Below the pieces are notes generated by a model. That model was not told the DNA's origin, did no database searches, and saw only the letters and a program-made list of their open reading frames with translations. Of a stretch of DNA of 64,000 nucleotides, positions 27,387-36,792 are shown one piece after another (the stretch's first letter is position 1; the number at the start of each line of letters is the position of its first letter). Position numbers and translations under genes: made by a program. The DNA comes from Rhodoblastus acidophilus (GTDB lineage Bacteria; Pseudomonadota; Alphaproteobacteria; Rhizobiales; Beijerinckiaceae): assembly GCF_900187365.1 (NCBI RefSeq), contig NZ_FYDG01000005.1, positions 1-64,000 of the forward strand, read 5' to 3'.

Positions 27387-27427
27387 AAGGCGCCCGCGAC
27401 AAGAATGTTTTGCCGAAGGAGAGGATA

Positions 27428-27529
27428 ATGACGGCGCAAATCAGGTCGATCGATCCGTTGGCCTCGCCGCCGGATCGGGAGGCGACAGCGCTCGTCCTTT
27501 TCCGGTCCGCCGCTCGTCACACGCACTAA
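27428..27529 (+). CDS. possible leader peptide upstream of pntAA (33 aa)
   Basis: ATG at 27428 follows AAGGAGAGG (27416-27424), one of the best ribosome sites in the window, and opens 33 codons beginning MTAQIRSIDPLASPPDRE and ending in TAA 69 nt before the pntAA start. The peptide is not recognised and has no codon run that would point to classic attenuation. Either a leader peptide that couples translation to pntAA, or a small standalone protein, or chance. The ribosome site makes it worth listing. Confidence 0.42.
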   Translation: MTAQIRSIDPLASPPDREATALVLFRSAARHTH

Positions 27530-27598
27530 CCCGTCCCTGCCCGGCAGCGGGCGGAAACGTCCAGACCCGCCGCAAAGCGGGCTCAATCGGAGTTGTTC

Positions 27599-28732
27599 AT
27601 GCGTATTGCCGTTCCCGCCGAAACCCGCGCCCAGGAAGGGCGCGTCGCGGCGACCCCCGACACCGTCAAGAAATATATCGGCTTCGGCGCCGAAGTCGTG
27701 GTCCAGAAAGGCGCTGGCGCCAAGGCCGGCCTCACCGACGCCGATTTCGAGAAGGCCGGCGCGACAATCGCCGCCGACAATGCGGCGACCGTCGCCGGCG
27801 CCGATGTCGTGCTGACCGTGCGCCGCCCGGAGCCTCAGGCCCTCGTCGGCGTCAACCCCGACGCGGTCGTGCTGTCGCTGATGGACCCCTATGGCCAGGA
27901 ACGGCTGCTCAAGGCGCTCGCCGGCGCCGGCGTGCGCGCCTTCGCCATGGAGTTGATGCCGCGCATCACCCGCGCCCAGAGCATGGACGTGCTGTCGTCG
28001 CAGGCCAATCTCGCCGGCTATCGCGCGGTGATCGAGGGCGCCGAGCAGTTCAATCGCGTGCTGCCGATGATGATGACCGCCGCCGGCACAGTGCCCGCCG
28101 CCAAAGTGTTCGTGATGGGCGTCGGCGTCGCCGGCCTGCAGGCCATCGCCACCGCCAAGCGCCTCGGCGCGGTGGTGACGGCGACCGACGTGCGGCCGGC
28201 CACCAAGGAGCAGGTGGAGTCGCTCGGCGGCAAATTCCTCGCCGTCGAGGACGACGAGTTCAAGCAGGCGCAGACCGCCGGCGGCTACGCCAAGGAAATG
28301 TCCAAGGAATATCAGGCGAAACAGGCGGCGCTGGTCGCCACCCATATCGCCAAGCAGGACATTGTCATCACCACCGCGCTGATCCCCGGCCGTCCCGCGC
28401 CGAAGCTCGTTTCGGCCGACATGGTCGCCTCGATGCGCCCCGGCTCGGTCATCGTCGATATGGCGGCGGAGCGCGGCGGCAATTGCGACCTGACCAAGGC
28501 CGGCGAAACCGTGCTCAGCCCCAACGGCGTCAAAGTGCTCGGCCCGCTGAACCTCGCCGGCGATGTGGCCGCCACGGCGTCGCAGCTTTATGCGAAAAAC
28601 CTGCTCACCTTCCTCGAAACCATGATCGACAAGGAAAACAAGGCCATTGTCGTCAATGAGGAAGACGATTTGATCAAGGCCACGCTGCTGACCAAGGGCG
28701 GCGCCGTGGTTCATCCGAATTTCGCGGGCTAA
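27599..28732 (+). CDS. pntAA: NAD(P) transhydrogenase subunit alpha part 1
   Basis: Soluble NAD(H)-binding domain I of the proton-translocating transhydrogenase, which uses the proton gradient to make NADPH. The 377-residue protein starts MRIAVPAET with GGAG at 27589-27592 upstream. RDQS-region equivalents, the Rossmann GVGVAGLQA and the mobile-loop section near RPAPKLVSADMV are visible. The three-gene arrangement (alpha split into two polypeptides) is the alphaproteobacterial form, as in Rhodospirillum. An apparent earlier start at 27593 is TTG and is not needed. pntAB follows after 33 nt. Confidence 0.95.
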   Translation: MRIAVPAETRAQEGRVAATPDTVKKYIGFGAEVVVQKGAGAKAGLTDADFEKAGATIAADNAATVAGADVVLTVRRPEPQALVGVNPDAVVLSLMDPYGQERLLKALAGAGVRAFAMELMPRITRAQSMDVLSSQANLAGYRAVIEGAEQFNRVLPMMMTAAGTVPAAKVFVMGVGVAGLQAIATAKRLGAVVTATDVRPATKEQVESLGGKFLAVEDDEFKQAQTAGGYAKEMSKEYQAKQAALVATHIAKQDIVITTALIPGRPAPKLVSADMVASMRPGSVIVDMAAERGGNCDLTKAGETVLSPNGVKVLGPLNLAGDVAATASQLYAKNLLTFLETMIDKENKAIVVNEEDDLIKATLLTKGGAVVHPNFAG

Positions 28733-28765
28733 CGCCCTTTCCCCCTGAATTGCCTGGAGAAGCCT

Positions 28766-29194
28766 ATGTCCAGTGACCCCCAAAGCGTGGCTGAGCACGC
28801 GCAAACCGCCGCGCAGGCCCTGCGCAGCGCGGCCGACGCCGCGCAGAACTACGCCGACCAGATGGCGGCGACGGCCCATGCCGTCAGCGGCGGCGCCATC
28901 GACCCCTTCATCTTCCGGCTGGCGATTTTCGTCCTCGCCGTGTTCGTCGGCTATTACGTGGTCTGGTCGGTGACCCCCGCCCTGCACACGCCGCTGATGT
29001 CGGTGACCAACGCCATTTCGTCGGTCATCGTGGTCGGCGCCCTGCTCGCGGTCGGCGTCGATCTCGTCAATAGCGAGGGGTCGGGATGGGCGCAGGCGTT
29101 CGGCTTTTTCGCCCTCATCCTCGCCTCGGTGAATATTTTCGGCGGCTTCCTCGTCACCGAGCGCATGCTCGCCATGTACAAGAAGAAGGGCTGA
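28766..29194 (+). CDS. pntAB: NAD(P) transhydrogenase subunit alpha part 2
   Basis: Membrane part of the transhydrogenase alpha chain, 142 residues with three or four helices from about residue 45 ([52 protein letters not shown]). An Ala-rich N-terminal extension of about 40 residues precedes the first helix. GGAGAAG lies upstream of the ATG. It lies between pntAA and pntB, with only 3 nt to the latter, and must be assembled with both into the membrane complex. Confidence 0.94.
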   Translation: MSSDPQSVAEHAQTAAQALRSAADAAQNYADQMAATAHAVSGGAIDPFIFRLAIFVLAVFVGYYVVWSVTPALHTPLMSVTNAISSVIVVGALLAVGVDLVNSEGSGWAQAFGFFALILASVNIFGGFLVTERMLAMYKKKG

Positions 29195-29197
29195 GTC

Positions 29198-30598
29198 ATG
29201 GCCAATCTCGCAGCCCTGCTCTATCTCGTTTCCGGCGTCCTGTTCATCCTCGCCCTGCGCGGCCTGTCGCATCCGACCACCTCGCGCCAGGGCAACCGCT
29301 ACGGCATGATCGGCATGGCGATCGCCATCGTCACGACGCTCGCCCTGCGCCCGCCGTCCAGCTTCCTCAGCTTCATCCTGCTGGTTCTGGGCTTCGGCAT
29401 CGGCGGCGGCGCCGGCGCCTATCTGGCGCGCAAGGTCGAAATGACCAAAATGCCGCAGCTCGTGGCCTTCTTCCACTCGCTGGTCGGCCTCGCCGCCGTG
29501 CTGGTGGCCGGCTCCGCGCTCTACGCGCCGCAGGCGTTCGGCATCGGCATCCCCGGCGACATTCACGCCGCCAGCCTGATCGAAATGTCGCTCGGCGCGG
29601 CGATCGGCGCGATCACGTTCACAGGTTCAGTCATCGCCTTCCTGAAGCTCGACGGCCGCATGGCCGGCAAGCCGATCCTGCTGCCGCAGCGCCACACCAT
29701 CAATGTCGCCCTGGGCGCGGGCCTGGCCCTGTTCATCCTGGGCTTCTTCCTGTCCGGCAGCGAAGTGCTGTTCTGGGCGATCGTGCTGGTGTCGCTGGCC
29801 CTCGGCGTGTTGCTGATCGTGCCGATCGGCGGCGCCGACATGCCCGTGGTCGTGTCCATGCTCAACTCCTATTCGGGTTGGGCGGCGGCCGGCATCGGCT
29901 TTACGCTCGGCAACATGGCCTTGATCATCACCGGCGCGCTCGTCGGTTCGTCGGGCGCCATTCTGTCCTACATCATGTGCAAGGGCATGAACCGCAGCTT
30001 CATCTCGGTCATCCTCGGCGGCTTCGGCGGCGAGGATGCGGCGGTGGCCAGCGGCAAGGCGGAAGCGCGTCCGGTCAAGCAGGGTTCGGCGGATGACGCG
30101 GCCTATATCATGCAGAACGCGCAGAAGGTCATCATCGTGCCCGGCTATGGCATGGCGGTGGCGCAGGCGCAGCATGCCCTGCGCGAAATGGCCGACCTGC
30201 TCAAGGAAGAAGGCGTGGAAGTCAAATACGCCATTCATCCGGTCGCGGGCCGCATGCCCGGCCACATGAACGTGCTGCTGGCGGAAGCCAATGTCCCCTA
30301 TGACGAAGTGTTCGAACTGGAGGACATCAACACCGAATTCGCGCAGGCCGACGTGGCCTTCGTGATCGGCGCCAATGACGTGACCAACCCGGCCGCCAAG
30401 ACCGACAAGTCCTCGCCGATCTATGGCATGCCGATCCTCGACGTCGAAAAGGCCAAGACGGTGATGTTCGTCAAGCGCGGCATGTCCTCGGGCTATGCCG
30501 GCGTCGAAAACGAGCTGTTCTTCAAGGACAACACCATGATGCTGTTCGGCGACGCCAAGAAGGTGGTCGAGAGCGTCGTCAAGGCGATGGCGCACTAA
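29198..30598 (+). CDS. pntB: NAD(P) transhydrogenase subunit beta
   Basis: Beta chain of 466 residues with about nine transmembrane helices up to residue 270 and a C-terminal NADP(H)-binding domain III (IIVPGYGMAVAQAQHA..., with VIGANDVTNPAAKTD). The GYGMAV dinucleotide loop and the KRGMSSGYAGVENELF segment are typical. It is the last gene of the operon, followed by a strong terminator. The complex supplies NADPH for biosynthesis, which fits an organism with large lipid and storage-polymer demands. Confidence 0.96.
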   Translation: MANLAALLYLVSGVLFILALRGLSHPTTSRQGNRYGMIGMAIAIVTTLALRPPSSFLSFILLVLGFGIGGGAGAYLARKVEMTKMPQLVAFFHSLVGLAAVLVAGSALYAPQAFGIGIPGDIHAASLIEMSLGAAIGAITFTGSVIAFLKLDGRMAGKPILLPQRHTINVALGAGLALFILGFFLSGSEVLFWAIVLVSLALGVLLIVPIGGADMPVVVSMLNSYSGWAAAGIGFTLGNMALIITGALVGSSGAILSYIMCKGMNRSFISVILGGFGGEDAAVASGKAEARPVKQGSADDAAYIMQNAQKVIIVPGYGMAVAQAQHALREMADLLKEEGVEVKYAIHPVAGRMPGHMNVLLAEANVPYDEVFELEDINTEFAQADVAFVIGANDVTNPAAKTDKSSPIYGMPILDVEKAKTVMFVKRGMSSGYAGVENELFFKDNTMMLFGDAKKVVESVVKAMAH

Positions 30599-30626
30599 CC
30601 TTTAGGGTTCAGCGTGACAAAATTAG

Positions 30627-30656
30627 GCCGCCGCTCTTACCAGCGGCGGCTTTTTT
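30627..30656 (+). terminator. rho-independent terminator after pntB
   Basis: A perfect 9-bp stem (30627-30635 with 30642-30650) around a 6-nt loop, followed by six T residues at 30651-30656. It ends the pnt operon 29 nt after the pntB stop. Confidence 0.93.
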
Positions 30657-30789
30657 CGTTAAAAGGCGGCCATGTCCTTCCGCACCGCCATATGCATCCG
30701 GCGAATTATCGGCCCGGTCCGCGCGTAAAATTTCGCGCGCGCCGGGATTTTGATTGACCGATGGACCTCCCTCGCCGCGAGATGCTGAA

Positions 30790-33726
30790 ATGACCGAGAA
30801 AACCGGCCCCGACTATTCCGCCACGCTCTATCTGCCGAAAACTGATTTTCCGATGCGCGCCGGCCTTCCGAAGAAGGAGCCGGAATTGCTGGCGCATTGG
30901 GAGCAGACCGGCCTGACCGCGAAGTTTCGCGAAGCCGGCGCGGGAAAACCGAAATTCGTGCTGCACGACGGCCCGCCCTACGCCAACGGCAACATCCACA
31001 TCGGCCACGCGCTGAATAAAATCCTCAAGGACATTGTCGTGCGCTCGCAGCGCATGAGCGGCAAGAACGCCAATTACGTGCCCGGCTGGGACTGCCACGG
31101 TCTGCCGATCGAATGGAAGATCGAGGAGCAATATCGCGCCAAGGGCCGCAACAAGGACGAAGTGCCGGTGGTGGAATTCCGCCGGGAATGCCGCGCCTTT
31201 GCGGAAAACTGGCTGAACATCCAGCGCGAGGAATTCAAGCGGCTCGGCGTCTCCGGCGAGTGGGACGGGCGTTACGCCACGATGGATTACGCCGCCGAGA
31301 GCATCATCGCGTCGGAAATCCTCAAATTCGCCGGCAACGGCCTGCTCTATCGCGGCTCCAAGCCGGTGATGTGGTCGGTGGTGGAAAAGACCGCGCTGGC
31401 CGAGGCGGAAGTCGAATACGAGGACCACACGTCCGATTGGATCTTTGTCGCCTTCCCGGTGCGCGGGTCGTCGGCGCGCGTGGTGATCTGGACCACCACG
31501 CCCTGGACCATCCCCGGCAATCGCGCCATCTCCTATTCGCACCGCATCGGCTACAGCCTTTATCGGGTCACCGCCGCGCCCGAAGGGAATTGGGCCAAGG
31601 TGGGCGATGAATTCATCCTCGCCGACAAGCTCGCCGAAGACGTTTTTAAAGCCGCCAAGGTCGACGCCTTTGAAAAGGTGCGCGAGGTTGCGGCAAACGA
31701 ACTCGCCGGCCTCACCTGCGACCATCCGCTGAAAAATCTCGGCTACACGTTCGGCGTGCCGCTGCTCGACGGCGACCATGTCACCGACGACGCCGGCGCC
31801 GGCTTCGTCCACACCGCGCCAGGCCACGGCCGCGAAGACTTTGACATCTGGATGGCGTCGAGCCGCCTGCTGCACGAGCGCGGCATCGACGCGCGCATCC
31901 CCTATACGGTGGACGCCGACGGTTTTTACACCAAGGAAGTCCCCGGTTTTGAAGGCGCGCGCGTCATCGACGACAAGGGGAACAAGGGCGACGCCAACGC
32001 CCGCGTGATGGACGCCCTGATCGCGGCCGGCGCGCTGCTGGCGCGCGGGCGGTTCAAGCACCAATATCCGCACAGCTGGCGTTCGAAGAAGCCGGTCATC
32101 TTCCGCAACACGCCGCAATGGTTCATCGCGATGGACAAACCTTTCGGGGCTCAGACCTCGAACGGCGCCACCCTGCGCGAGATCGCGCTGGAAGAAATCG
32201 CCAAGACCAAATGGGTGCCCGCCGCCGGCGAAAATCGCATCACCGGCATGATCGCCAACCGCCCGGACTGGGTGGTGTCGCGCCAGCGCGCCTGGGGCGT
32301 GCCGATCGCCGTGTTCGTGAAAAAGGGCGGCCACGAAATCCTGGTGGACAAAAACGTCAACGCACGGATCGTCGCGGCTTTCGCCGAAGAAGGCGCCGAC
32401 GCCTGGTACAAGGACGGCGCCGCCGAGCGTTTCCTCAAGCCCGAGCACGACCCCGCCGATTACGAAAAGATCGACGACGTGCTCGACGTCTGGTTCGATT
32501 CCGGTTCGACCCACGCCTTCACGATGGAAGACGCCAAACATTTCCCGACGCTGGCGGGGATCAAGCGCCATCACGACGGCGGCGCCGACGAGGTGATGTA
32601 TCTCGAAGGCTCCGACCAGCATCGCGGCTGGTTCCATTCCTCGCTGCTGGAAAGTTCTGGCACACGCGGCAGAGCGCCTTACGACACCGTTCTCACCCAC
32701 GGCTTCGTGCTGGACGAGAAGGGCCGCAAAATGTCCAAGTCGCTGGGCAATGTCGTGGCGCCGCAGACGGTGATCAAGGACGCGGGCGCCGACATTCTGC
32801 GGCTGTGGGTGGCGGCGTCGGACTATTCCGACGACCTGCGCATCGGCAAGGAAATCCTTTCGACCTTCTCCGAGACCTACCGCAAGCTGCGCAACACCTT
32901 GCGCTGGATGCTGGGCGCGCTCGCGCATTTCGATCCGGCTCAGGCCGTGGCGCGCGAAAAAATGCCGGAGCTGGAGCGCTATATGCTGCACCGGCTCGCG
33001 GAAGTGGACGCGCAGGTGCGCGAGGCCTATGCCGCCTTCGATTACAAGAAGGTGGTGGCGACGCTGACCGCCTTCATGACCGGCGACCTTTCGGCCTTCT
33101 ATTTCGATATCCGCAAGGACTGCCTCTATTGCGACCCGCCGTCGAGCGTGACCCGCAAGGCGGCGCTCACCGCCATCGACATGCTGTGCGACGCGTTGCT
33201 GAAATGGCTGGCGCCGATCCTGTGTTTTACGGCGGAAGAGGCTTGGCTGGCGTTCCGGCCGCAGGCCGAGGCCTCGGTGCATCTCACCACCTTCCCGCAG
33301 GGTCTGGAAAGCGGCCGCGACGAGGCGCTGGCGACCAAGTGGAAAGCCGTGCGCCGCATCCGCGCGGTCGTCACCGGCGCGCTGGAAATCGAGCGCGCCA
33401 ACAAGACCATCGGCGCCTCGCTCGAAGCCGCTCCGCAGGTTTTCATCGCGGATGAGGCGTTGCGCGCCGCGCTGGAGGGCGTGAATTTCGCCGATGTCTG
33501 CATCACCTCGTCCATCGAGATCGTGGCCGGCGCGGCGCCCGAAAACGCCTTCACCCTGCCGGAGACGCCCGGCGTCGGCGTGGTCAGCCGCCGCGCCGAA
33601 GGCAAGAAATGCGCGCGCTCCTGGCGGATTTCGCCCGAGGTCGGCGCCGACCCCGACTTCCCCGATGTGACCCTGCGCGACGCCCAGGCGCTGCGCGAAT
33701 TGCGCGCGGCGGGCGTGTCGGCGTGA
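30790..33726 (+). CDS. ileS: isoleucyl-tRNA synthetase
   Basis: Charges tRNA-Ile; cytosolic, 978 residues, class Ia. The ATP signature HIGH is at 70-73 and KMSKS at 647-651. The CP1 editing domain lies between, with the [10 protein letters not shown] threonine-rich region near 235-245 and [11 protein letters not shown]. The C-terminal zinc-binding Cys cluster of some bacterial IleRS is not evident. The ATG at 30790 was chosen over a TTG 36 nt upstream. Its TGA overlaps the GTG of lspA (GTGA), as in many Proteobacteria where ileS-lspA form an operon. Confidence 0.97.
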   Translation: MTEKTGPDYSATLYLPKTDFPMRAGLPKKEPELLAHWEQTGLTAKFREAGAGKPKFVLHDGPPYANGNIHIGHALNKILKDIVVRSQRMSGKNANYVPGWDCHGLPIEWKIEEQYRAKGRNKDEVPVVEFRRECRAFAENWLNIQREEFKRLGVSGEWDGRYATMDYAAESIIASEILKFAGNGLLYRGSKPVMWSVVEKTALAEAEVEYEDHTSDWIFVAFPVRGSSARVVIWTTTPWTIPGNRAISYSHRIGYSLYRVTAAPEGNWAKVGDEFILADKLAEDVFKAAKVDAFEKVREVAANELAGLTCDHPLKNLGYTFGVPLLDGDHVTDDAGAGFVHTAPGHGREDFDIWMASSRLLHERGIDARIPYTVDADGFYTKEVPGFEGARVIDDKGNKGDANARVMDALIAAGALLARGRFKHQYPHSWRSKKPVIFRNTPQWFIAMDKPFGAQTSNGATLREIALEEIAKTKWVPAAGENRITGMIANRPDWVVSRQRAWGVPIAVFVKKGGHEILVDKNVNARIVAAFAEEGADAWYKDGAAERFLKPEHDPADYEKIDDVLDVWFDSGSTHAFTMEDAKHFPTLAGIKRHHDGGADEVMYLEGSDQHRGWFHSSLLESSGTRGRAPYDTVLTHGFVLDEKGRKMSKSLGNVVAPQTVIKDAGADILRLWVAASDYSDDLRIGKEILSTFSETYRKLRNTLRWMLGALAHFDPAQAVAREKMPELERYMLHRLAEVDAQVREAYAAFDYKKVVATLTAFMTGDLSAFYFDIRKDCLYCDPPSSVTRKAALTAIDMLCDALLKWLAPILCFTAEEAWLAFRPQAEASVHLTTFPQGLESGRDEALATKWKAVRRIRAVVTGALEIERANKTIGASLEAAPQVFIADEALRAALEGVNFADVCITSSIEIVAGAAPENAFTLPETPGVGVVSRRAEGKKCARSWRISPEVGADPDFPDVTLRDAQALRELRAAGVSA

Positions 33727-34214
33727 ACCGGCGGATCGCCGGTTTTGCTTTGGCGGCGGCGGTTTTCGCCGTCGACCAGGCGTCGAAAATCTGGGCGATC
33801 GGCCTGCTCGACACCCCGGACGCCCCGCGATTCGATCTGACGCCGTTTCTCGCGCTGACCATGAGCTGGAATCGCGGCGTCGCCTATACGATGCTGCATT
33901 CGGACGGCGATTTCGGCCGTTACGCGCTCGCCGGGCTGGCGGCCGCCGCCTCGGTGTTTCTGGGCTTCCTGCTGTGGCGGGCGAAAACCAACGCCGCCGC
34001 CGCCGCCTTCGGTTGCCTGATCGGCGGCGCGCTCGGCAACGCCCAGGACCGGCTGACCCATGGCGCCGTCGCCGACTTCCTGTATTTCCACACGCCGTTC
34101 TGGGCGGGGCCGCTGGCCAATTACGTGTTCAATTTTGCGGACGCCGCGATATTTGCCGGGGCCGTGCTGCTGATATATGAGTCGTTTACGAGTCAAGCGC
34201 CGGCAGCGTCTTGA
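33723..34214 (+). CDS. lspA: prolipoprotein signal peptidase (SPase II)
   Basis: Inner-membrane aspartyl protease that removes the signal peptide of lipoproteins. The 163-residue protein has four hydrophobic segments, NRGVAY (50-55), [10 protein letters not shown] (101-110) and the catalytic Asp pair at 118 (VADFL) and 140 (FNFAD). Translation starts at a GTG overlapping the ileS stop by 4 nt; the open frame extends upstream into ileS but the family N terminus begins here. The second signature is Ala-Tyr instead of Ala-Phe, a mild change. Confidence 0.95.
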   Translation: MNRRIAGFALAAAVFAVDQASKIWAIGLLDTPDAPRFDLTPFLALTMSWNRGVAYTMLHSDGDFGRYALAGLAAAASVFLGFLLWRAKTNAAAAAFGCLIGGALGNAQDRLTHGAVADFLYFHTPFWAGPLANYVFNFADAAIFAGAVLLIYESFTSQAPAAS

Positions 34215-34284
34215 AGCTTCTTCGCCGCGATTTCGCCAAGAAGCGGCCATAACGCTGGAAACGGTCGAATTGCGGGGTTTGTGC

Positions 34285-35307
34285 ATGGCCAGGAACAACA
34301 GGATCAGCGCCTTGATGGCCGCGCCGCTTTGCGCAGCGGCTTGCCTTGCGACGCCCGCGTGGGCGGAAGATTCACTGTTCGACAAAGCGTCGACCGGAGC
34401 AGAGGCGCCGGCCGCCGCGCCGCACAAGGCCAAGCCGAAGCACGCCGCGAAAGCCAAACCCGCTCACCCGCCGCAAGCCGAAGCCGTCGCGGCGCCCGAA
34501 CCTGTCGCCGCCCCGGCGGCGGCGCAGCCGGAGCAGCAAAAGGCGTTTGGGCAGGACATGCCCCGGCAATCGCTGATCAACCGCCTCACCAGCCCGCAGA
34601 GCGCCGAACCCGCCGCCGCGAATGGCGGCGCGGCTTCTGGCGCCGCTCCCGCCCAGGCCGAGCCGGAGGAGGAAACTCTTCCCAACGGCATGCCGAAAAA
34701 ATTCCTGCTCAACCGCCTGTTCGATTCCAGCGCGCTGGAACCGGCGCGCCAGCCCGACCCGCGCAGCTTTATGGCGCAGGCGCAAACCAGCGAACCCTCG
34801 CTGTTCGACAAGGCCACCGGCGCCCTGGGCCTCGGCGACAAGCCAGAGACGCAGCCCGCCGGCAATCTGCCGCCCGTCGAGGTGACCGCGCCGGCCAAGC
34901 CTGACCGCCAAGCCAAACCTGAGCGACAAGCCAAACCTGAGCGCAAATCCAGGACGGCGGCGCCCGCCGCCGAGGCGCCCGCCCCTGCCGCGCCCGCGCC
35001 GGTCGCTGCGCCCGCGCCCGCCCCGTCGGGCTGGTTCGACCGCGCCACCAACGCGATCGGCCTCGGCGGCTCGGACGAGCCCGTTCCCGACTATTCCGAA
35101 CGCTCCAAACTCGCCATTCCCCAAAACCGCGACGCGCTGCCGCCGCCCCGCCCGGTCGAGGAGCGTCGCATGCCGCGTCCCGCCAGCGCGGAGGCGCTGA
35201 CGCAGCCGCCGCCCAGCTTTACGGAAAAGGTTCGGGGTCCCGACGGCCAGGTGTCCGGCTTCACCGAACAGGACGAAGGCAAGAAGGGCTGGTTCAACTG
35301 GTTCTGA
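34285..35307 (+). CDS. exported Ala/Pro-rich protein with internal repeats
   Basis: A 340-residue protein with a signal peptide (PAWA-ED, cleavage near 27). It has two kinds of internal repeat. SLFDKA-type boxes occur near 30 (SLFDKASTG), 172 (SLFDKATGALGLG) and 248 (GWFDRATNAIGLG). An NRL box occurs near 94 (RQSLINRL) and 137 (KKFLLNRL). Low-complexity Pro, Ala, Lys linkers separate these; an 18-bp DNA unit repeats three times near 34898-34948 (KPDRQA/KPERQA). The C terminus PDYSERSKLAIPQNRDALPPPRP is a segment seen in uncharacterised rhizobial envelope proteins. Not a recognised family. The start was chosen by its signal peptide. Confidence 0.72.
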   Translation: MARNNRISALMAAPLCAAACLATPAWAEDSLFDKASTGAEAPAAAPHKAKPKHAAKAKPAHPPQAEAVAAPEPVAAPAAAQPEQQKAFGQDMPRQSLINRLTSPQSAEPAAANGGAASGAAPAQAEPEEETLPNGMPKKFLLNRLFDSSALEPARQPDPRSFMAQAQTSEPSLFDKATGALGLGDKPETQPAGNLPPVEVTAPAKPDRQAKPERQAKPERKSRTAAPAAEAPAPAAPAPVAAPAPAPSGWFDRATNAIGLGGSDEPVPDYSERSKLAIPQNRDALPPPRPVEERRMPRPASAEALTQPPPSFTEKVRGPDGQVSGFTEQDEGKKGWFNWF

Positions 35308-35332
35308 CGGCGCGTCAGGCAAGAATTTTGCA

Positions 35333-35356
35333 AGCCGGGGCTGTCGCTCCGGCTTT
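35333..35356 (+). terminator. probable terminator after the repeat protein gene
   Basis: AGCCGGGGC (35333-35341) pairs with GCTCCGGCT (35346-35354) with one G-U pair and a TGTC loop, followed by TT and a broken T-tract. Placed 26 nt after the stop of the exported protein and before the M16 operon. Confidence 0.6.
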
Positions 35357-35408
35357 CGCCACTTATATTGGGTGAAGCTTCTGTTCGCCCCGCACCAGGA
35401 TTCCGCCC

Positions 35409-36746
35409 GTGACCGTCGTATCGCCCCAGCCGTCCCTGCCCCATGAAGCGCCGGCGGAGGGCGAGGGGGCGCACGCCGGACCGAAGATCAGCGCCTTCCG
35501 GCTCGCCAACGGCATGGATGTGGTGGTGATCCCCGACCACCGCGCCCCGGTCGTCACGCATATGGTGTGGTATCGCAACGGTTCGGCCGACGATCCGCGC
35601 GGCAAGAGCGGCATCGCGCATTTCCTCGAACATCTGATGTTCAAGGGCACCCACAAGCACAAGCCCGGCGAATTCTCCCATCTCGTCGCCGAACTCGGCG
35701 GCCAGGAGAACGCCTTCACCTCCTACGACTTCACCGCCTATTTCCAGCGCATCGCCCGCGAGCATCTCGGCGTGATGATGGATTATGAAGCCGACCGCAT
35801 GACCAACCTCACCCTGTCGGACGAGGTGGTGCTGCCCGAGCGCGACGTGGTGATGGAGGAGCGCCGCATGCGCACCGAGGCCGATCCGAGCGCGCAGCTC
35901 GACGAGGCGCTCAACGCGGCCCTGTTCACCCATCACGCCTATGGCGTGCCGATCATCGGCTGGGGCCATGAGATCGAGACTCTGAACCGTCACGACGCGC
36001 TCGACTATTACCGCCGCTTCTACACGCCCGAAAACGCCATTCTGGTGGTCGCGGGCGACGTCGAGCTGGAGGAAGTCGAAAAGCTGGCGCGCGAAACCTA
36101 TGGCAAGGTTCCCGCGCGCGGCGAGGCGCCGCGGCGCGACCGGCCGCGCGAACCCGAGCCCCGCGCCGAGCGGACGGTGAAACTGGCCGACGAAAAGGTG
36201 GAGCAGCCGAGCTTCGAGCGCATCTATCTCGCCCCGTCCCAACGCACGGCGGCGCCGGGCGAAGCCGAGGCGCTGGAAGTTCTGTCGCATTATCTCGGCG
36301 GCGGCCCGACCAGCCTGATCTATCGACGCCTCGTGCTGGAGCGCAAACTCGCGGTGTCCGCCGGCGCCTATTATTACGCGTCGGCGCTCGACGACAGCCG
36401 CTTCTACGTTTACGCCGTTCCCACCGAGGACGTGTCGCTGCACGATCTCGAAGCGGCGATCGACGACGTGCTCGACGAACTGTTCCGCGACGGGATTTCG
36501 TCCGAGGATCTGAACCGCTCGATCAACCGGCTAATCGCCGATTCGGTCTATGCGCAGGACAGCCAGATGGCCCTGGCCCGCTGGTTCGGCGCGGCGCTCG
36601 CCATTGGCGGCGGCGTCGAGGACGTGCTCGGCTGGAGCCGCCGTATCGAGGCGGTGACATCGGAGGATGTCGCGAAGGCGACGAAATGGCTGAACCGCCG
36701 GCGCGCCGTCAGCGGCTATCTGCTCAAGGACGAACAAGCCGCCTAG
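35409..36746 (+). CDS. M16 family metallopeptidase, catalytic subunit
   Basis: A 445-residue pitrilysin-type zinc peptidase. The inverted motif HFLEH (His71, Glu74, His75) is complete, with the following E-rich helix near 140-150 providing the third zinc ligand. GTG start at 35409. The next gene encodes a homologous subunit without the zinc motif, forming the classic two-gene alpha/beta arrangement of mitochondrial processing peptidase relatives in bacteria. Exact substrates unknown; such pairs are often secreted or membrane-associated, but I see no signal peptide here. Confidence 0.93.
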   Translation: MTVVSPQPSLPHEAPAEGEGAHAGPKISAFRLANGMDVVVIPDHRAPVVTHMVWYRNGSADDPRGKSGIAHFLEHLMFKGTHKHKPGEFSHLVAELGGQENAFTSYDFTAYFQRIAREHLGVMMDYEADRMTNLTLSDEVVLPERDVVMEERRMRTEADPSAQLDEALNAALFTHHAYGVPIIGWGHEIETLNRHDALDYYRRFYTPENAILVVAGDVELEEVEKLARETYGKVPARGEAPRRDRPREPEPRAERTVKLADEKVEQPSFERIYLAPSQRTAAPGEAEALEVLSHYLGGGPTSLIYRRLVLERKLAVSAGAYYYASALDDSRFYVYAVPTEDVSLHDLEAAIDDVLDELFRDGISSEDLNRSINRLIADSVYAQDSQMALARWFGAALAIGGGVEDVLGWSRRIEAVTSEDVAKATKWLNRRRAVSGYLLKDEQAA

Positions 36747-36792
36747 AGCACGATCCCCCAGCCCTTCTCATCTTTTGCCCCAAGGCCTCGCC

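Noticed and set aside
27302-30706. Long minus-strand frames opposite pntAA/AB/B
   Set aside because: Shadows of conserved transhydrogenase genes.
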